64,000 nucleotides of DNA from assembly GCA_003220225.1 (NCBI GenBank), contig QHRU01000059.1, forward strand, positions 53,054 through 117,053, read 5' to 3'. Positions within the stretch are counted from its first letter, which is position 1; the number at the start of each line of letters is the position of its first letter. This DNA comes from Candidatus Rokuibacteriota bacterium (GTDB lineage Bacteria > Methylomirabilota > Methylomirabilia > Rokubacteriales > CSP1-6). A program made the position numbers and the translations under genes. Positions 33,577-41,947 of the stretch are shown piece by piece. The notes under the pieces were generated by a model that worked only from the letters and a program-made list of their open reading frames with translations, made no database searches and was not told the DNA's origin.

Positions 33577-34400
33577 GTCTTGAAAATGGCCTTGAGTTCC
33601 TTGCTCGAGACCGCGTCGCGCATCCAGGTGAAGCCGCCCTTGTCGGCCATCTCGCGGGCGCCGTGCAGGAACGCGGCGAGCGCCAGCCGTGAGAGCGAGC
33701 CGCCCACGCTGATGCGCTTGGCCCCGGCCTCGGCGAGCTGGGCCAGGGTGAGCGATGGATCGCCGTGGCTCATGACGACGTTGACCGGCTTGCGCACCGA
33801 CGAGGTGACGGCGCGGATCGCCGCGAGGTCGCGCAAGCCCGGCGCGTAGAGCACGTCGGCGCCGGCCTTCTCGAACGCCTGCAGCCGCTTGATCGTGTCG
33901 TCCAGATCGAGCCGGCCCTGGATCATGTTCTCCGCGCGTGCCGTCAGCATGAAGCGGAAGGGCAGCGAGCGCGCGACCTCGACGGCGGCCTGCACGCGCT
34001 CGACGGCGAGGGCGAAGTCGTAGATCGGCCGGCTCGCGTCCCCGGTGGCGTCCTCGATCGAGCCGCCGACCACGCCGGCCTCGCCCGCGAGCCGGATCAT
34101 CTCGGCGGCGGCGCGCGGCTCGTCGGCGTAGCCGTTCTCCAAGTCTGCGTTGACGGGCAGGTCCGTCGCCTCCGAGATCGCGCGGCAGTTGGCCAGGACC
34201 TCGGCGCGGCTCACCGTGTTGGTGCCGTCGACGCGGCCGAGCGTGTTCGACAGGCCCAGGCTCGTCGTCGCGAGGGCCTCGAAGCCCAGCGACGCGAGCA
34301 GCTTCGCGGTGCCCGCGTCCCACGGGTTCGGGATGATGAACGCGCCCGGCCGCTCGTGCAGCGCTCTGAAGGCGTCGGCTCTCTGTGCCTGTGTCTTCAT
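33573..34400 (-). CDS. Isocitrate lyase/PEP mutase superfamily protein
   Basis: 275 residues. PGAFIIPNPWDAGTAKLLASL, the substrate strand TTSLGLSNTLG, metal-binding NADLENGYAD, GGSIEDATGD, and FMLTARAENM are typical of the oxaloacetate decarboxylase/2-methylisocitrate lyase-like group. The isocitrate-lyase KKCGH motif is absent, so a C-C lyase or decarboxylase on another 2-oxoacid is likelier. It lies eight bases after the molybdenum hydroxylase gene and overlaps the phosphodiesterase gene. Confidence 0.9.
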   Translation of the reverse strand: MKTQAQRADAFRALHERPGAFIIPNPWDAGTAKLLASLGFEALATTSLGLSNTLGRVDGTNTVSRAEVLANCRAISEATDLPVNADLENGYADEPRAAAEMIRLAGEAGVVGGSIEDATGDASRPIYDFALAVERVQAAVEVARSLPFRFMLTARAENMIQGRLDLDDTIKRLQAFEKAGADVLYAPGLRDLAAIRAVTSSVRKPVNVVMSHGDPSLTLAQLAEAGAKRISVGGSLSRLALAAFLHGAREMADKGGFTWMRDAVSSKELKAIFKT

Positions 34401-34408
34401 GGTCTCCC

Positions 34409-36628
34409 TCACGCCAGCGCCTGCTTCACGCGCTCGGCGGTGAACGGCAGCGCCCGCAAGCGACGTCCGGTGGCGTGCGCGAGCGCGTTGGCGATGGCCG
34501 CGGCCGCCGGGCCGTGCGCGCCCTCGCCGACGCCGAGGAAGCGCTCGCTCGGCCGGTTCAGCAGGACGACCTCGACCTCCGGCACCTCGTCGAACCGCAC
34601 GATCGGATAGTCGACCCACGAGCGCGTGGTGACCCGCGTGCGATCGAAGCGCACCGATTCCTTCAGCGTCCAGCTCGCGGACTGGATGATCCCGCCCTCG
34701 ATCTGGTTGACCACGCCGTCGGGGTTCACGATCTGGCCCGCGTCCACCGCGGCCACGACGCGGGTCACTCGCACGCGACCCCAGGCGCGGTCGACGGCGA
34801 CGTCGGCGACCATCGCGCAGTAGCACGCGAGGTTCTTGTACCGGGCGAAGGCGACGCCGCGGCCGCGCGCGCCGTCGCCCGTCGCTCCCGGCTTCCAGCT
34901 CGCGTGCTGGGCGGCCGCCTCGATGACGGCGCGGGCGCGCGGGTCCGTCGTGTGGCGCAGCCGGAACTCGACGGGGTCGGCGCCGGCCGCCGCGGCCAGC
35001 TCGTCGACGAACGACTCCAGCGCGAAGACGTTGGCGTAGCCGCCGAGCGTGCGCAGCGCGGAGGTGCGCAGGGGCGCCTGCGCCACGTAGTGCTTGACGA
35101 CCTTCACGCTGCCGAAGTCGTAGAGCGGGATCGCGTTGCGGTCCGAGCCGCCCGCCGGCTGCGGGACGTCGGCCGGGAGCACGGGCGCCGACGGCCTGGC
35201 GAGATGCCGCGCCGCCAGGAGATTGACGCCCGACGAGGAGCCGGGCCGCGTGCTGTGCGGATGGCTCCACACCTCGTGCGACCACGCGACGACGTTGCCC
35301 TGCGCGTCGATGCCGCCCGAGAGCTTCATCACCATCGCCGAGCCGTACGGCTCCCACATGAACTCGTCGTCGCGCATCCACTGCAGCTTCACCGGCCGGC
35401 CGCCGGTGGCGCGCGCGAGCAGCGCGGCGTCGAGCGCGACGTCATCGGCGCCGTTGTGACCGTAGCAGCCCGCGCCCTCCGCGTGGATGCATCGGATGTC
35501 TTTCGCCTCGACGCCGAAGGCCTTGGCGAGATCCCCGCGCAGCGGGAACACGCCCTGGCTGTGCGTCCACACGGTGAGCCGGCCGTCCTGCCACTGCGCG
35601 ACCGCGCACGAGGGACCGATCGAGCCGTGGCACTGGTAGGGGCGCGTGTAGAGCGCGTCGAGCGTCTTCACGGCCGCGGCGGCCGCCGGCGCCGTCTTCT
35701 CGATCACCGTCTGCGCGGGCGCCGGGCGCGCCATCAGATCCCGGTACAGCGCGTCGCCCGACGGTGGCAGCGACTCGGTCTCCTTCCACCGGGCGCTCTG
35801 CTTCAGCGCCTCCCGGGCGCGGATGGCCTGCTCCTCGCGCGCGGCGGCGACGGCCAGGAAGCTGCCGTCGCGCACGACGGCGACGACGCCCGGCAGGCTG
35901 CGCACGCGCGCCTCGTCCACCGACGCGAGCTCGGCGCCGGGGGACGGCGGCCGCACCACGCGCCCGAACACCATGCCCGGCAGGCGCACGTCCTGCACGT
36001 AGACCGCGCCGCCCGTGAACTTCTTCGGGATGTCGCGGCGGCGTACGCTCTTGCCGACCCACGTGTGCTCCGACGGCGGCTTCGGCGTCGCCTTCGCGGT
36101 GGCCTCGCGCCCGAGATCCGCGTCGCCTGCGAGGTCCCAGTACGTCACGCGCCCTCCGCCGGACGCGCCAATGGTCCCGTCTCTGACGCTCAGGTCGGCG
36201 GCCGGCACGCCGAGCTTCACCGCCGCCGCCGTCAGTAAGATTCCGCGCGCCTCCGCGCAGGCGAAGCGCAGCGCGGTGCCGCTCTGCTCCACGGACAGAC
36301 TACCGGCCGTCTGACCCTCGTCGGGCGTGCGCGCCGTATCGCCGTGGACGACGTCCAGCCGCTTCAGATCGACGTCCAGCTCGTCGGCAGCGATCTGCGA
36401 CAGCGCGGTGCCGATGCCCTGGCCCAGCTCGATCTTGCCCGTGAAGATCGTCACGGTGCCGTTCGGATCGACGCGGAGCCAGGCGTCGAGACGGCGGTTG
36501 CCGTTCAGGCTGCCGGGCAGCCGGTCCTGTCCGCGCGCCAGGCGAGGCGCCAGCGCGAAGCCGACGACGAGCGCTCCGGTCTCGAGGAACGCGCGGCGCG
36601 AGACGCCGCGCGGCGGCGTGGCGCTCAC
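34409..36628 (-). CDS. Molybdopterin-binding subunit of a xanthine dehydrogenase-family hydroxylase
   Basis: 739 residues. A twin-arginine signal (SRRAFLETGALVVGFALA) suggests export in folded form with its partner. Cofactor and active-site regions include GKIELGQGIGTALSQIAADE, RPYQCHGSIGPSC, and GVGEGAHGPAAAAIANALA with the general-base glutamate of GxxE. It looks like the large subunit of two-subunit isoquinoline 1-oxidoreductase or aldehyde dehydrogenase-type enzymes; no FAD subunit gene is present. The GTG start overlaps the [2Fe-2S] subunit stop (GTGA). Substrate unknown. Confidence 0.9.
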   Translation of the reverse strand: MSATPPRGVSRRAFLETGALVVGFALAPRLARGQDRLPGSLNGNRRLDAWLRVDPNGTVTIFTGKIELGQGIGTALSQIAADELDVDLKRLDVVHGDTARTPDEGQTAGSLSVEQSGTALRFACAEARGILLTAAAVKLGVPAADLSVRDGTIGASGGGRVTYWDLAGDADLGREATAKATPKPPSEHTWVGKSVRRRDIPKKFTGGAVYVQDVRLPGMVFGRVVRPPSPGAELASVDEARVRSLPGVVAVVRDGSFLAVAAAREEQAIRAREALKQSARWKETESLPPSGDALYRDLMARPAPAQTVIEKTAPAAAAAVKTLDALYTRPYQCHGSIGPSCAVAQWQDGRLTVWTHSQGVFPLRGDLAKAFGVEAKDIRCIHAEGAGCYGHNGADDVALDAALLARATGGRPVKLQWMRDDEFMWEPYGSAMVMKLSGGIDAQGNVVAWSHEVWSHPHSTRPGSSSGVNLLAARHLARPSAPVLPADVPQPAGGSDRNAIPLYDFGSVKVVKHYVAQAPLRTSALRTLGGYANVFALESFVDELAAAAGADPVEFRLRHTTDPRARAVIEAAAQHASWKPGATGDGARGRGVAFARYKNLACYCAMVADVAVDRAWGRVRVTRVVAAVDAGQIVNPDGVVNQIEGGIIQSASWTLKESVRFDRTRVTTRSWVDYPIVRFDEVPEVEVVLLNRPSERFLGVGEGAHGPAAAAIANALAHATGRRLRALPFTAERVKQALA

Positions 36629-37092
36629 GACCGCATCTCCGCCGCCGCGCGCTGCACGGCGCGGACGATGCGGTTGTGCGAGGCGCAGCGGCAGAGGTGG
36701 CCGTTCAGCGCGGCCTTGACGTCGCGATCGCTCGGCCTCGGGTTGCGGTCGAGCAGCGCCTTGGCCGACATCACCATGCCGTTGCCGCAGTAACCGCACT
36801 GGCAGGCCTGCTCCTCGATGAACGCGCGCTGGAGTGGGTGGAGGCGGTCGAGCGTGCCGAGCCCCTCGATCGTCGTGATGCGGCCCTTCGCCACGCTGGT
36901 CACCGTGGCCACGCACGAGCGCACGGGCTTGCCGTCCACCAGCACCGTGCAGGCGCCGCACTGCGCGAGCCCGCAGCCGAACTTCGGGCCGTTCAGCTCG
37001 AGGTCGTTGCGCAGTATATAGAGAAGGGGAGTGTCGGAGTCGACCGCGACCGTCTTGCTCTCGCCGTTGACCTGAAGAGTGAAGGTCGCCAT
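36625..37092 (-). CDS. [2Fe-2S] subunit of the molybdenum hydroxylase
   Basis: 155 residues. The plant-type ferredoxin cluster motif is GCGLAQCGACTVLVDG with a fourth cysteine in VRSCVATV; the second cluster uses CQCGYCGNGMVMS and LCRCASH. This is the standard small subunit that passes electrons from the molybdopterin subunit to an external acceptor. GGAGG precedes the ATG. It is the first gene of a four-gene overlapping series down to 32251. Confidence 0.95.
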   Translation of the reverse strand: MATFTLQVNGESKTVAVDSDTPLLYILRNDLELNGPKFGCGLAQCGACTVLVDGKPVRSCVATVTSVAKGRITTIEGLGTLDRLHPLQRAFIEEQACQCGYCGNGMVMSAKALLDRNPRPSDRDVKAALNGHLCRCASHNRIVRAVQRAAAEMRS

Positions 37093-37108
37093 GCCGTCCT
37101 CCTTCGAC

Positions 37109-38101
37109 TCAGATCGCCCCGTTCGGCGCGACCAGGATCTTGCCGCCGCGCTCCCCACGCTGGGCGTGGGTCAGCGCGGTCTTGATCTCCTCGATGGCGT
37201 ACACCTTCTCCACGGGCGCTGCCGGCAGGGCACCCGTCAGGATCTGATTACCGAGGTCGGCGTAGATCGCCCGCACCTGCTCGGGGGAACGCGGAGCCAG
37301 CGCGCGCATGAGCGTGAATCCGACCAGCGTGAGCCCGCCGGAGGTCAGCGCGCCACGCGACATCACGGGGTCCTCGCCGCTCATCGAGCCGTAATTGCAC
37401 ACGACGCCGCCCTCGCCGACGCACGCCGACAGTCGCGCCGTCGCCCGGCCGGACACGGCGTCGAGGCCGAGCCGGATCGGCGCGCCGGCCGTCTGCGCCT
37501 TCACCCTCTCGGCGAGGTCGTCGCCATCGACGACGCAAGCGTCGGCGCCGAGCCCTTTCAGCTCGGCGAACAGCGCCTCGCGCCGCACGACGTTCAGCGT
37601 CTTCACCCCGCGCGCCCGGGCGAGGCCGATCACGAGGCGCCCGACCGCCGAGTTGGCCACGTTCTGGATCACCCAGTCGCCCGGCTTCAGCTCGACGAAG
37701 TCGCTGAGCAGCAGGAGCGCCGTCGGCGGATTGATGCGCAGCATGGCCGCCTGCCGGACGTCCATGCGCGGCGGCACCGGGACGACGACGTCGGCCTTCA
37801 CGCGCCGCTTTTGCGTCCAGTTCTCGCGCTGGAGATTGATGACGAGATCGCCGGTCTTCACGTGCGACACCCCGGCGCCGACGGTGGCGACGCGACCGAC
37901 GCACTCCGCGCCCGGCGTCGCCGGCAGCGGCGGTCTCAGGCGGTAGGTGCCGCGGCAGAACGAGACGTCGGCCGGGTTGATCGGGAACGCGAGGACGTCG
38001 AACACCACCTCGCCGGCGGCCGGCGCGCCGACGTCCGGCACCTCGGCGCAGCGCGCCACCTCTTCCGGCGGGCCGTAGCGATCGATCAGGATCTGCTTCA
38101 T
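37109..38101 (-). CDS. MECR-like 2-enoyl thioester reductase / MDR protein
   Basis: 330 residues, zinc-less MDR. FPINPADVSFCRGTYRLRP, PGAECVGRVATVG, the dinucleotide region VIQNVANSAVGRLVIGLA and GVVCNYGSMSGEDPV resemble mitochondrial-type trans-2-enoyl-CoA reductases. NADPH-dependent reduction of an enoyl thioester is the likely reaction. Upstream is repeat A4, not a neighbour's coding sequence. Confidence 0.88.
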   Translation of the reverse strand: MKQILIDRYGPPEEVARCAEVPDVGAPAAGEVVFDVLAFPINPADVSFCRGTYRLRPPLPATPGAECVGRVATVGAGVSHVKTGDLVINLQRENWTQKRRVKADVVVPVPPRMDVRQAAMLRINPPTALLLLSDFVELKPGDWVIQNVANSAVGRLVIGLARARGVKTLNVVRREALFAELKGLGADACVVDGDDLAERVKAQTAGAPIRLGLDAVSGRATARLSACVGEGGVVCNYGSMSGEDPVMSRGALTSGGLTLVGFTLMRALAPRSPEQVRAIYADLGNQILTGALPAAPVEKVYAIEEIKTALTHAQRGERGGKILVAPNGAI

Positions 38102-38114
38102 GCGGTCAGTTGAA

Positions 38115-38190
38115 CATGGGGGCCCCGAAATGGCCCCCATCCCCCCCACGCTCGGATCGCCCCGGCAAAGCCGTGGCGCTCCTCGATCTC
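38115..38190. repeat. Interspersed structured repeat, family A, copy 4 (inverted)
   Basis: Opposite orientation to copies 1 and 3. Head hairpin ATGGGGGCC-CCGAAAT-GGCCCCCAT; tail hairpin GGAGCGCC (on the complement), A, CGGC-TTT-GCCG, G, GGCGATCC. The sequences at its two edges, GTCAGTTGAACAT (38105-38117) and GTCAATTGAACAT (38205-38217), are near-identical direct repeats; the second holds the end of the alcohol dehydrogenase gene. Confidence 0.8.
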
Positions 38191-38206
38191 GCTCGGCTGG
38201 ATGTCG

Positions 38207-39304
38207 TCAATTGAACATCAGCACAGTGCGCGCGACTTCGCCGGCCTTCATCGCGCGAAAGGCGTCGTTGATGTCCTCGAGGCGGCCGCGGCGCGTGACC
38301 ATCTCGTCGAGCAGGAGCCGTCCCTGACGGTAGAACTCCAGGTACAGCGGAATGTCGAGGCGGAAGCGGTTGCTGCCCATCCGGGACGTCTGCACCCGGC
38401 ACTCCGGCCGGATGGCCATCCACGGAAACTCGATCGTCGCGTCCGGCGGCAGGACGCCGACGATGGTGGCGGTGCCGCGGATGGCGAGGCTCTCGATGGC
38501 CTGCCGCACCAGCGTGGCGTTGCCGACAGCTTCGAACGCGTGGTCGACGCCGGCGCCCTTCGTGAGCGCGCGGACGGCCTTGACCGGATCGTCGTTGGCG
38601 CTGTTGACGACGTGGGTGGCGCCGACGCGTCTGGCCATCTCCAGCTTCCCGTCGAAGACGTCGACGCCGATGATCTGCCGCGCGCCGCCGATGCGCGCGC
38701 CCTGCACGATGGCCAGCCCGACGCCGCCGCAGCCGAACACGGCGACCGTCTGGCCCGCCTCGAGCCCCGAGGTACGCAGCGCGGCGCCGACCCCGGTGAG
38801 GACGCCGCAGCCCACGAGCGCGGCGCGGTCGAGCGGCAGCTCGGGGTCGATCTTCACGACGGAGTTCTCGTGCAGCAGCATGCGCTCGGCGTAGCTGCTG
38901 ATGCCGATGAACTGCCGGAGCGGCTCGCCCTTCTGCGAGAGGCGCGGCGGCGCCGCGTCCGCACGCGTGACGAGGCCGCCGGTGCAGAGGTTCGGATGGC
39001 CGCCGAGGCACTGCGCGCAGCTGCCGCAGAACCCCGAGAGGCACGCCACCACGTGATCACCGGGTCGCAGCGTGGTCACGTCGGCGCCGACGGCCTCGAC
39101 GACGCCGGCGCCCTCGTGGCCGAGCACGATGGGCCGGTCCGTCGGCCAGCGGCCCTGGCCGTCCACGACGTGCAGGTCGCTGTGGCAGACGCCCGTGGCG
39201 GCGGTGCGGACGAGGACCTCGCGGCCCGACGGCTTGTCGATCTCGACCGACTCGATCGTCAGGGGCTCGTGCGGCTTGCGAAAGACGGCGGCCTTCATCT
39301 CCAT
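38207..39304 (-). CDS. Zinc-dependent alcohol dehydrogenase (class III-like)
   Basis: 365 residues. Catalytic zinc in TGVCHSDLHV and LGHEGAGVV; structural zinc in CGSCAQCLGGHPNLC; NAD motif TVAVFGCGGVGLAIVQGA. It resembles the glutathione-dependent formaldehyde/aryl-alcohol dehydrogenase group. GAGGAG lies before ATG 39304. It is 10 bases downstream of the amidohydrolase gene and probably cotranscribed with it. Confidence 0.92.
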   Translation of the reverse strand: MEMKAAVFRKPHEPLTIESVEIDKPSGREVLVRTAATGVCHSDLHVVDGQGRWPTDRPIVLGHEGAGVVEAVGADVTTLRPGDHVVACLSGFCGSCAQCLGGHPNLCTGGLVTRADAAPPRLSQKGEPLRQFIGISSYAERMLLHENSVVKIDPELPLDRAALVGCGVLTGVGAALRTSGLEAGQTVAVFGCGGVGLAIVQGARIGGARQIIGVDVFDGKLEMARRVGATHVVNSANDDPVKAVRALTKGAGVDHAFEAVGNATLVRQAIESLAIRGTATIVGVLPPDATIEFPWMAIRPECRVQTSRMGSNRFRLDIPLYLEFYRQGRLLLDEMVTRRGRLEDINDAFRAMKAGEVARTVLMFN

Positions 39305-39314
39305 GGCGCGCTCC

Positions 39315-40136
39315 TCATTGCGGCAGCTTCCAGCCGAGCCAGTCGCAGACCGCGCGGCCCATGACCAGCTCCTTGTCGCGGCCCGTCAGCCACGGCAGCT
39401 CCTCCGTGAACATCGTCACGCACTGCCGCCACGAGCACGGCATGCGCGTGATGTCGGTGCCCCAGAACATCCGCGCGGGGCCGAAGGCGTCGTAGATCCG
39501 CCGCAGGTGACCGTGGATGTTGCGATAGGGATAGGGCTCGCTCGAGTAGCTCGGCGCGCCGGTGGCCTTGATGGCCACGTTCGGGTGCTTCGCCAGCGCG
39601 AGCATGTCGCCGAGATTGCCCCAGGCCGCGTCGTCCTTCGTGCCCGACGGTCGCCCGAGGTGATCGATGATCAGCTTGAGTCCCGGATGCTGCTCGGCGA
39701 CCTGCGCGACCTTCGGCAGGAAATTGGCCGCGAGCAGCGCCACCGGGATGCCCGCGCGCTCGGCCGCGGCCCACACCCAGTCGATGGTGCCATCGGTCGG
39801 CCACGTCTTCTGGTGCGGCTGCAAGAACGTGAAGCGCAGGCCGAGCATGCCCGGCCGCTTCTTCCAGCCGTCGATCAGCGCGCGGCTCTCCGGCTTGTCG
39901 AGCGGAAAGTTCCCGAGGATCGCGAGCCGGTCGGGATGCTGGCGCGCCGCCTCGATGGCCAGCTCGTTGGCGTTCGGGTCCCATGACGTCGGCGGATGGA
40001 TGACGGCGGCATCGACGCCCGCGGCGTCCATCTCCTTCAGCAGATCGTCTTTGGTGAAGCTCGCGACCTGTCGGTGGTTCGGATTGGCGGGCTTGGCGCC
40101 GCTCCAGATGTGGACTTGTGCGTCGACGATGCGCAT
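39315..40136 (-). CDS. Amidohydrolase 2 family metal-dependent hydrolase/decarboxylase
   Basis: 273 residues of a TIM-barrel amidohydrolase. MRIVDAQVHIW carries a single His (Q-V-H rather than H-x-H), followed by IIDHLGRPSGT and the catalytic Asp in FWGTDITRMP. The family includes gamma-resorcylate and aminocarboxymuconate decarboxylases and lactonases, so an aromatic-acid or lactone substrate is reasonable. Cotranscribed with the alcohol dehydrogenase. Confidence 0.88.
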   Translation of the reverse strand: MRIVDAQVHIWSGAKPANPNHRQVASFTKDDLLKEMDAAGVDAAVIHPPTSWDPNANELAIEAARQHPDRLAILGNFPLDKPESRALIDGWKKRPGMLGLRFTFLQPHQKTWPTDGTIDWVWAAAERAGIPVALLAANFLPKVAQVAEQHPGLKLIIDHLGRPSGTKDDAAWGNLGDMLALAKHPNVAIKATGAPSYSSEPYPYRNIHGHLRRIYDAFGPARMFWGTDITRMPCSWRQCVTMFTEELPWLTGRDKELVMGRAVCDWLGWKLPQ

Positions 40137-40163
40137 GGCGTGCTCCCTCGCTCGCGGCCCGGG

Positions 40164-41393
40164 TTATTCGACGATCGCCTGGAGCACGAGCGCTCTCAGG
40201 AGCGGGATGTAATGCCGCCCCAGCGGCGATTGCATCATCGAGACGACGACCATCTCCTCCTTGGGATCGGCCCACCAGTAGGTGGCGAAGGCGCCCGGCC
40301 AGAAGTAGTCGCCCGCCGTGCCCGCCATCGGGGCGAGGCCGTTCGCCTCGCGCACCGACACCCCCAGACCCCACGTGTAACCCGGGCCGGCAAAGTAGTT
40401 GGTGCCGCGAGAGATCTGGCCCAGGTGGTCCGACGTCATGAGCTCGACGGTCTTCGTGCCGAGCACGCGAGCGCCCTCGAGGCGGCCGCGGTTGAGGAGC
40501 ATCTGGGCGAAGCGGGCGTAGTCGCCGGCCGTGGACACCGCGCAGCCGCCGCCGCAGTCGAACTTCCGCGGCACGGTGGGATCATGCAACTTGTACTCCG
40601 CGCCGGTATCGGGATGCGTGGGCAGCGGCTGCGCGACACGCGCGCGCTTGTCGGCCGGGACGAGGAACGTCGTGTCGGTCATCTTCAGCGGCCGGTAGAT
40701 GCGCTCCGCGAGGAACTCGCCGAGCGGCTTGCCGGACACGATCTCGACGACGCGGCCGAGGACGTCGGTCGACAGGCTGTACTCCCACCGCGTGCCGGGC
40801 TGGTAGAGCAGTGGCGCCTTGCTCAGGCGCTCGATGAACTCGTCCATGGTCAGCGTCAGCGACGACACGTTCGAGGACTCCGGGTACATCTTGTAGATCT
40901 CCGTCGTCCCGCGGTTGCCGTACGTGAGACCGGAGGTGTGGCGCATCAGGTCCTGGATCGTCATCTCGCGCTCGACCGGAGCGCGCTCCACGCCGACCGT
41001 CTGGGTCTTGAGCGCGGGAATGTACTTCGACACGGGATCCGCCAGCAGCAGGCGACCTTCCTCGTACAGCGACAGCGCCGCCACCGTGACGAGCGGCTTC
41101 GTCATCGAGGCGATCCGGAAGATCGCGTCCGGCGTCATCGGCGTGCCCGCCGTCTTGTCACGGAAGCCGACGGCCTGGACGTACGCGACCCGCCCCTTGC
41201 GCGCGACGACGACGACGGCGCCCGGGATCCGCCCGCGCTCGACGTCGGCGCGCAACACCTGCGTGATGCGCGCGAGGCGCTCGGAGGACAGCCCCACCTG
41301 CTCGGGCTTCGCGGTCGGCAGATCGGCCGCGAGGGCGAGGCCGGGCGCCAGGAGAGCGAGGATCAGCGCGAGGACGATCGATCGTCGCTTCAT
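40164..41393 (-). CDS. Exported serine hydrolase, EstB-type beta-lactamase family
   Basis: 409 residues with signal peptide (MKRRSIVLALILALLAPGLA). The nucleophile is in IASMTK (SxxK) and the second motif is WEYSLSTDVLG, with Leu where beta-lactamases have Asn, as in EstB-type esterases. It should cleave esters or amides in the periplasm. The ATG overlaps the CMD gene's stop (ATGA). Confidence 0.9.
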   Translation of the reverse strand: MKRRSIVLALILALLAPGLALAADLPTAKPEQVGLSSERLARITQVLRADVERGRIPGAVVVVARKGRVAYVQAVGFRDKTAGTPMTPDAIFRIASMTKPLVTVAALSLYEEGRLLLADPVSKYIPALKTQTVGVERAPVEREMTIQDLMRHTSGLTYGNRGTTEIYKMYPESSNVSSLTLTMDEFIERLSKAPLLYQPGTRWEYSLSTDVLGRVVEIVSGKPLGEFLAERIYRPLKMTDTTFLVPADKRARVAQPLPTHPDTGAEYKLHDPTVPRKFDCGGGCAVSTAGDYARFAQMLLNRGRLEGARVLGTKTVELMTSDHLGQISRGTNYFAGPGYTWGLGVSVREANGLAPMAGTAGDYFWPGAFATYWWADPKEEMVVVSMMQSPLGRHYIPLLRALVLQAIVE

Positions 41394-41947
41394 GAGATAC
41401 CTCCTGCTCTCAGGACCTCGGCGCCCGGGGCGGCCTCGAGCTCGCACGCGTTGACCGTCATGGCCAGCATGCTGTAGTAGCCGATCGCCCCGGTGAGCTG
41501 GATGAATCCGTCGTCGCCGAAGCGTGCGCGCAGCGCCTTGACGATCGCGTCGTCGACCCGGTGCTTGCGTATGAGGTCGCGCGTGAACTCGACGATCTGC
41601 GCGTCCTCGGGGGGAATGACGCGCGTGTGCCGGTCGCGAATGGCCGCGATCGTCGACTCCGGGACGCCGAGCTTGCGCGCCTGGCCCGTCTGGGCACCCC
41701 AGACATAGACCGCGTCGAGCTCGCGCGCGACCGTCATCGCGGCCATGACGCGCACGCGCATGTCGAGCGAGCCCTCGAAGCGGACGAACGCGCCCAGATG
41801 CGCGAGGCGGCCGGCCAGCTCGGGGGAGTGCAGGAACATCGTGAACGGGCCCTGGAGCGCGCCGCGGCTCTTGACGATGCTCTCGACGATCGCGTGATCC
41901 TTCTCCGCCACCTGAGCCTTGCTCGTGATGGGAGTCAGCCTTGCCAT
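41390..41947 (-). CDS. Carboxymuconolactone decarboxylase family protein
   Basis: 185 residues, all-helical AhpD-like fold: PFTMFLHSPELAGRLAHLGA, AAMTVARELDAVYVWGAQTG, GDDGFIQLTGAIGYYSMLAM. The redox-active CxxC of AhpD is absent, so peroxidase activity is unlikely; decarboxylase or dehydratase-like roles remain. Its start overlaps the end of the MetE-like gene by 13 bp. Confidence 0.88.
   Translation of the reverse strand: MARLTPITSKAQVAEKDHAIVESIVKSRGALQGPFTMFLHSPELAGRLAHLGAFVRFEGSLDMRVRVMAAMTVARELDAVYVWGAQTGQARKLGVPESTIAAIRDRHTRVIPPEDAQIVEFTRDLIRKHRVDDAIVKALRARFGDDGFIQLTGAIGYYSMLAMTVNACELEAAPGAEVLRAGGIS

Noticed and set aside
38115..38190. Insertion sequence remnant with transposase
   Set aside because: The element is about 75 bp, has no coding capacity, and no transposase-like frame exists anywhere in the window.
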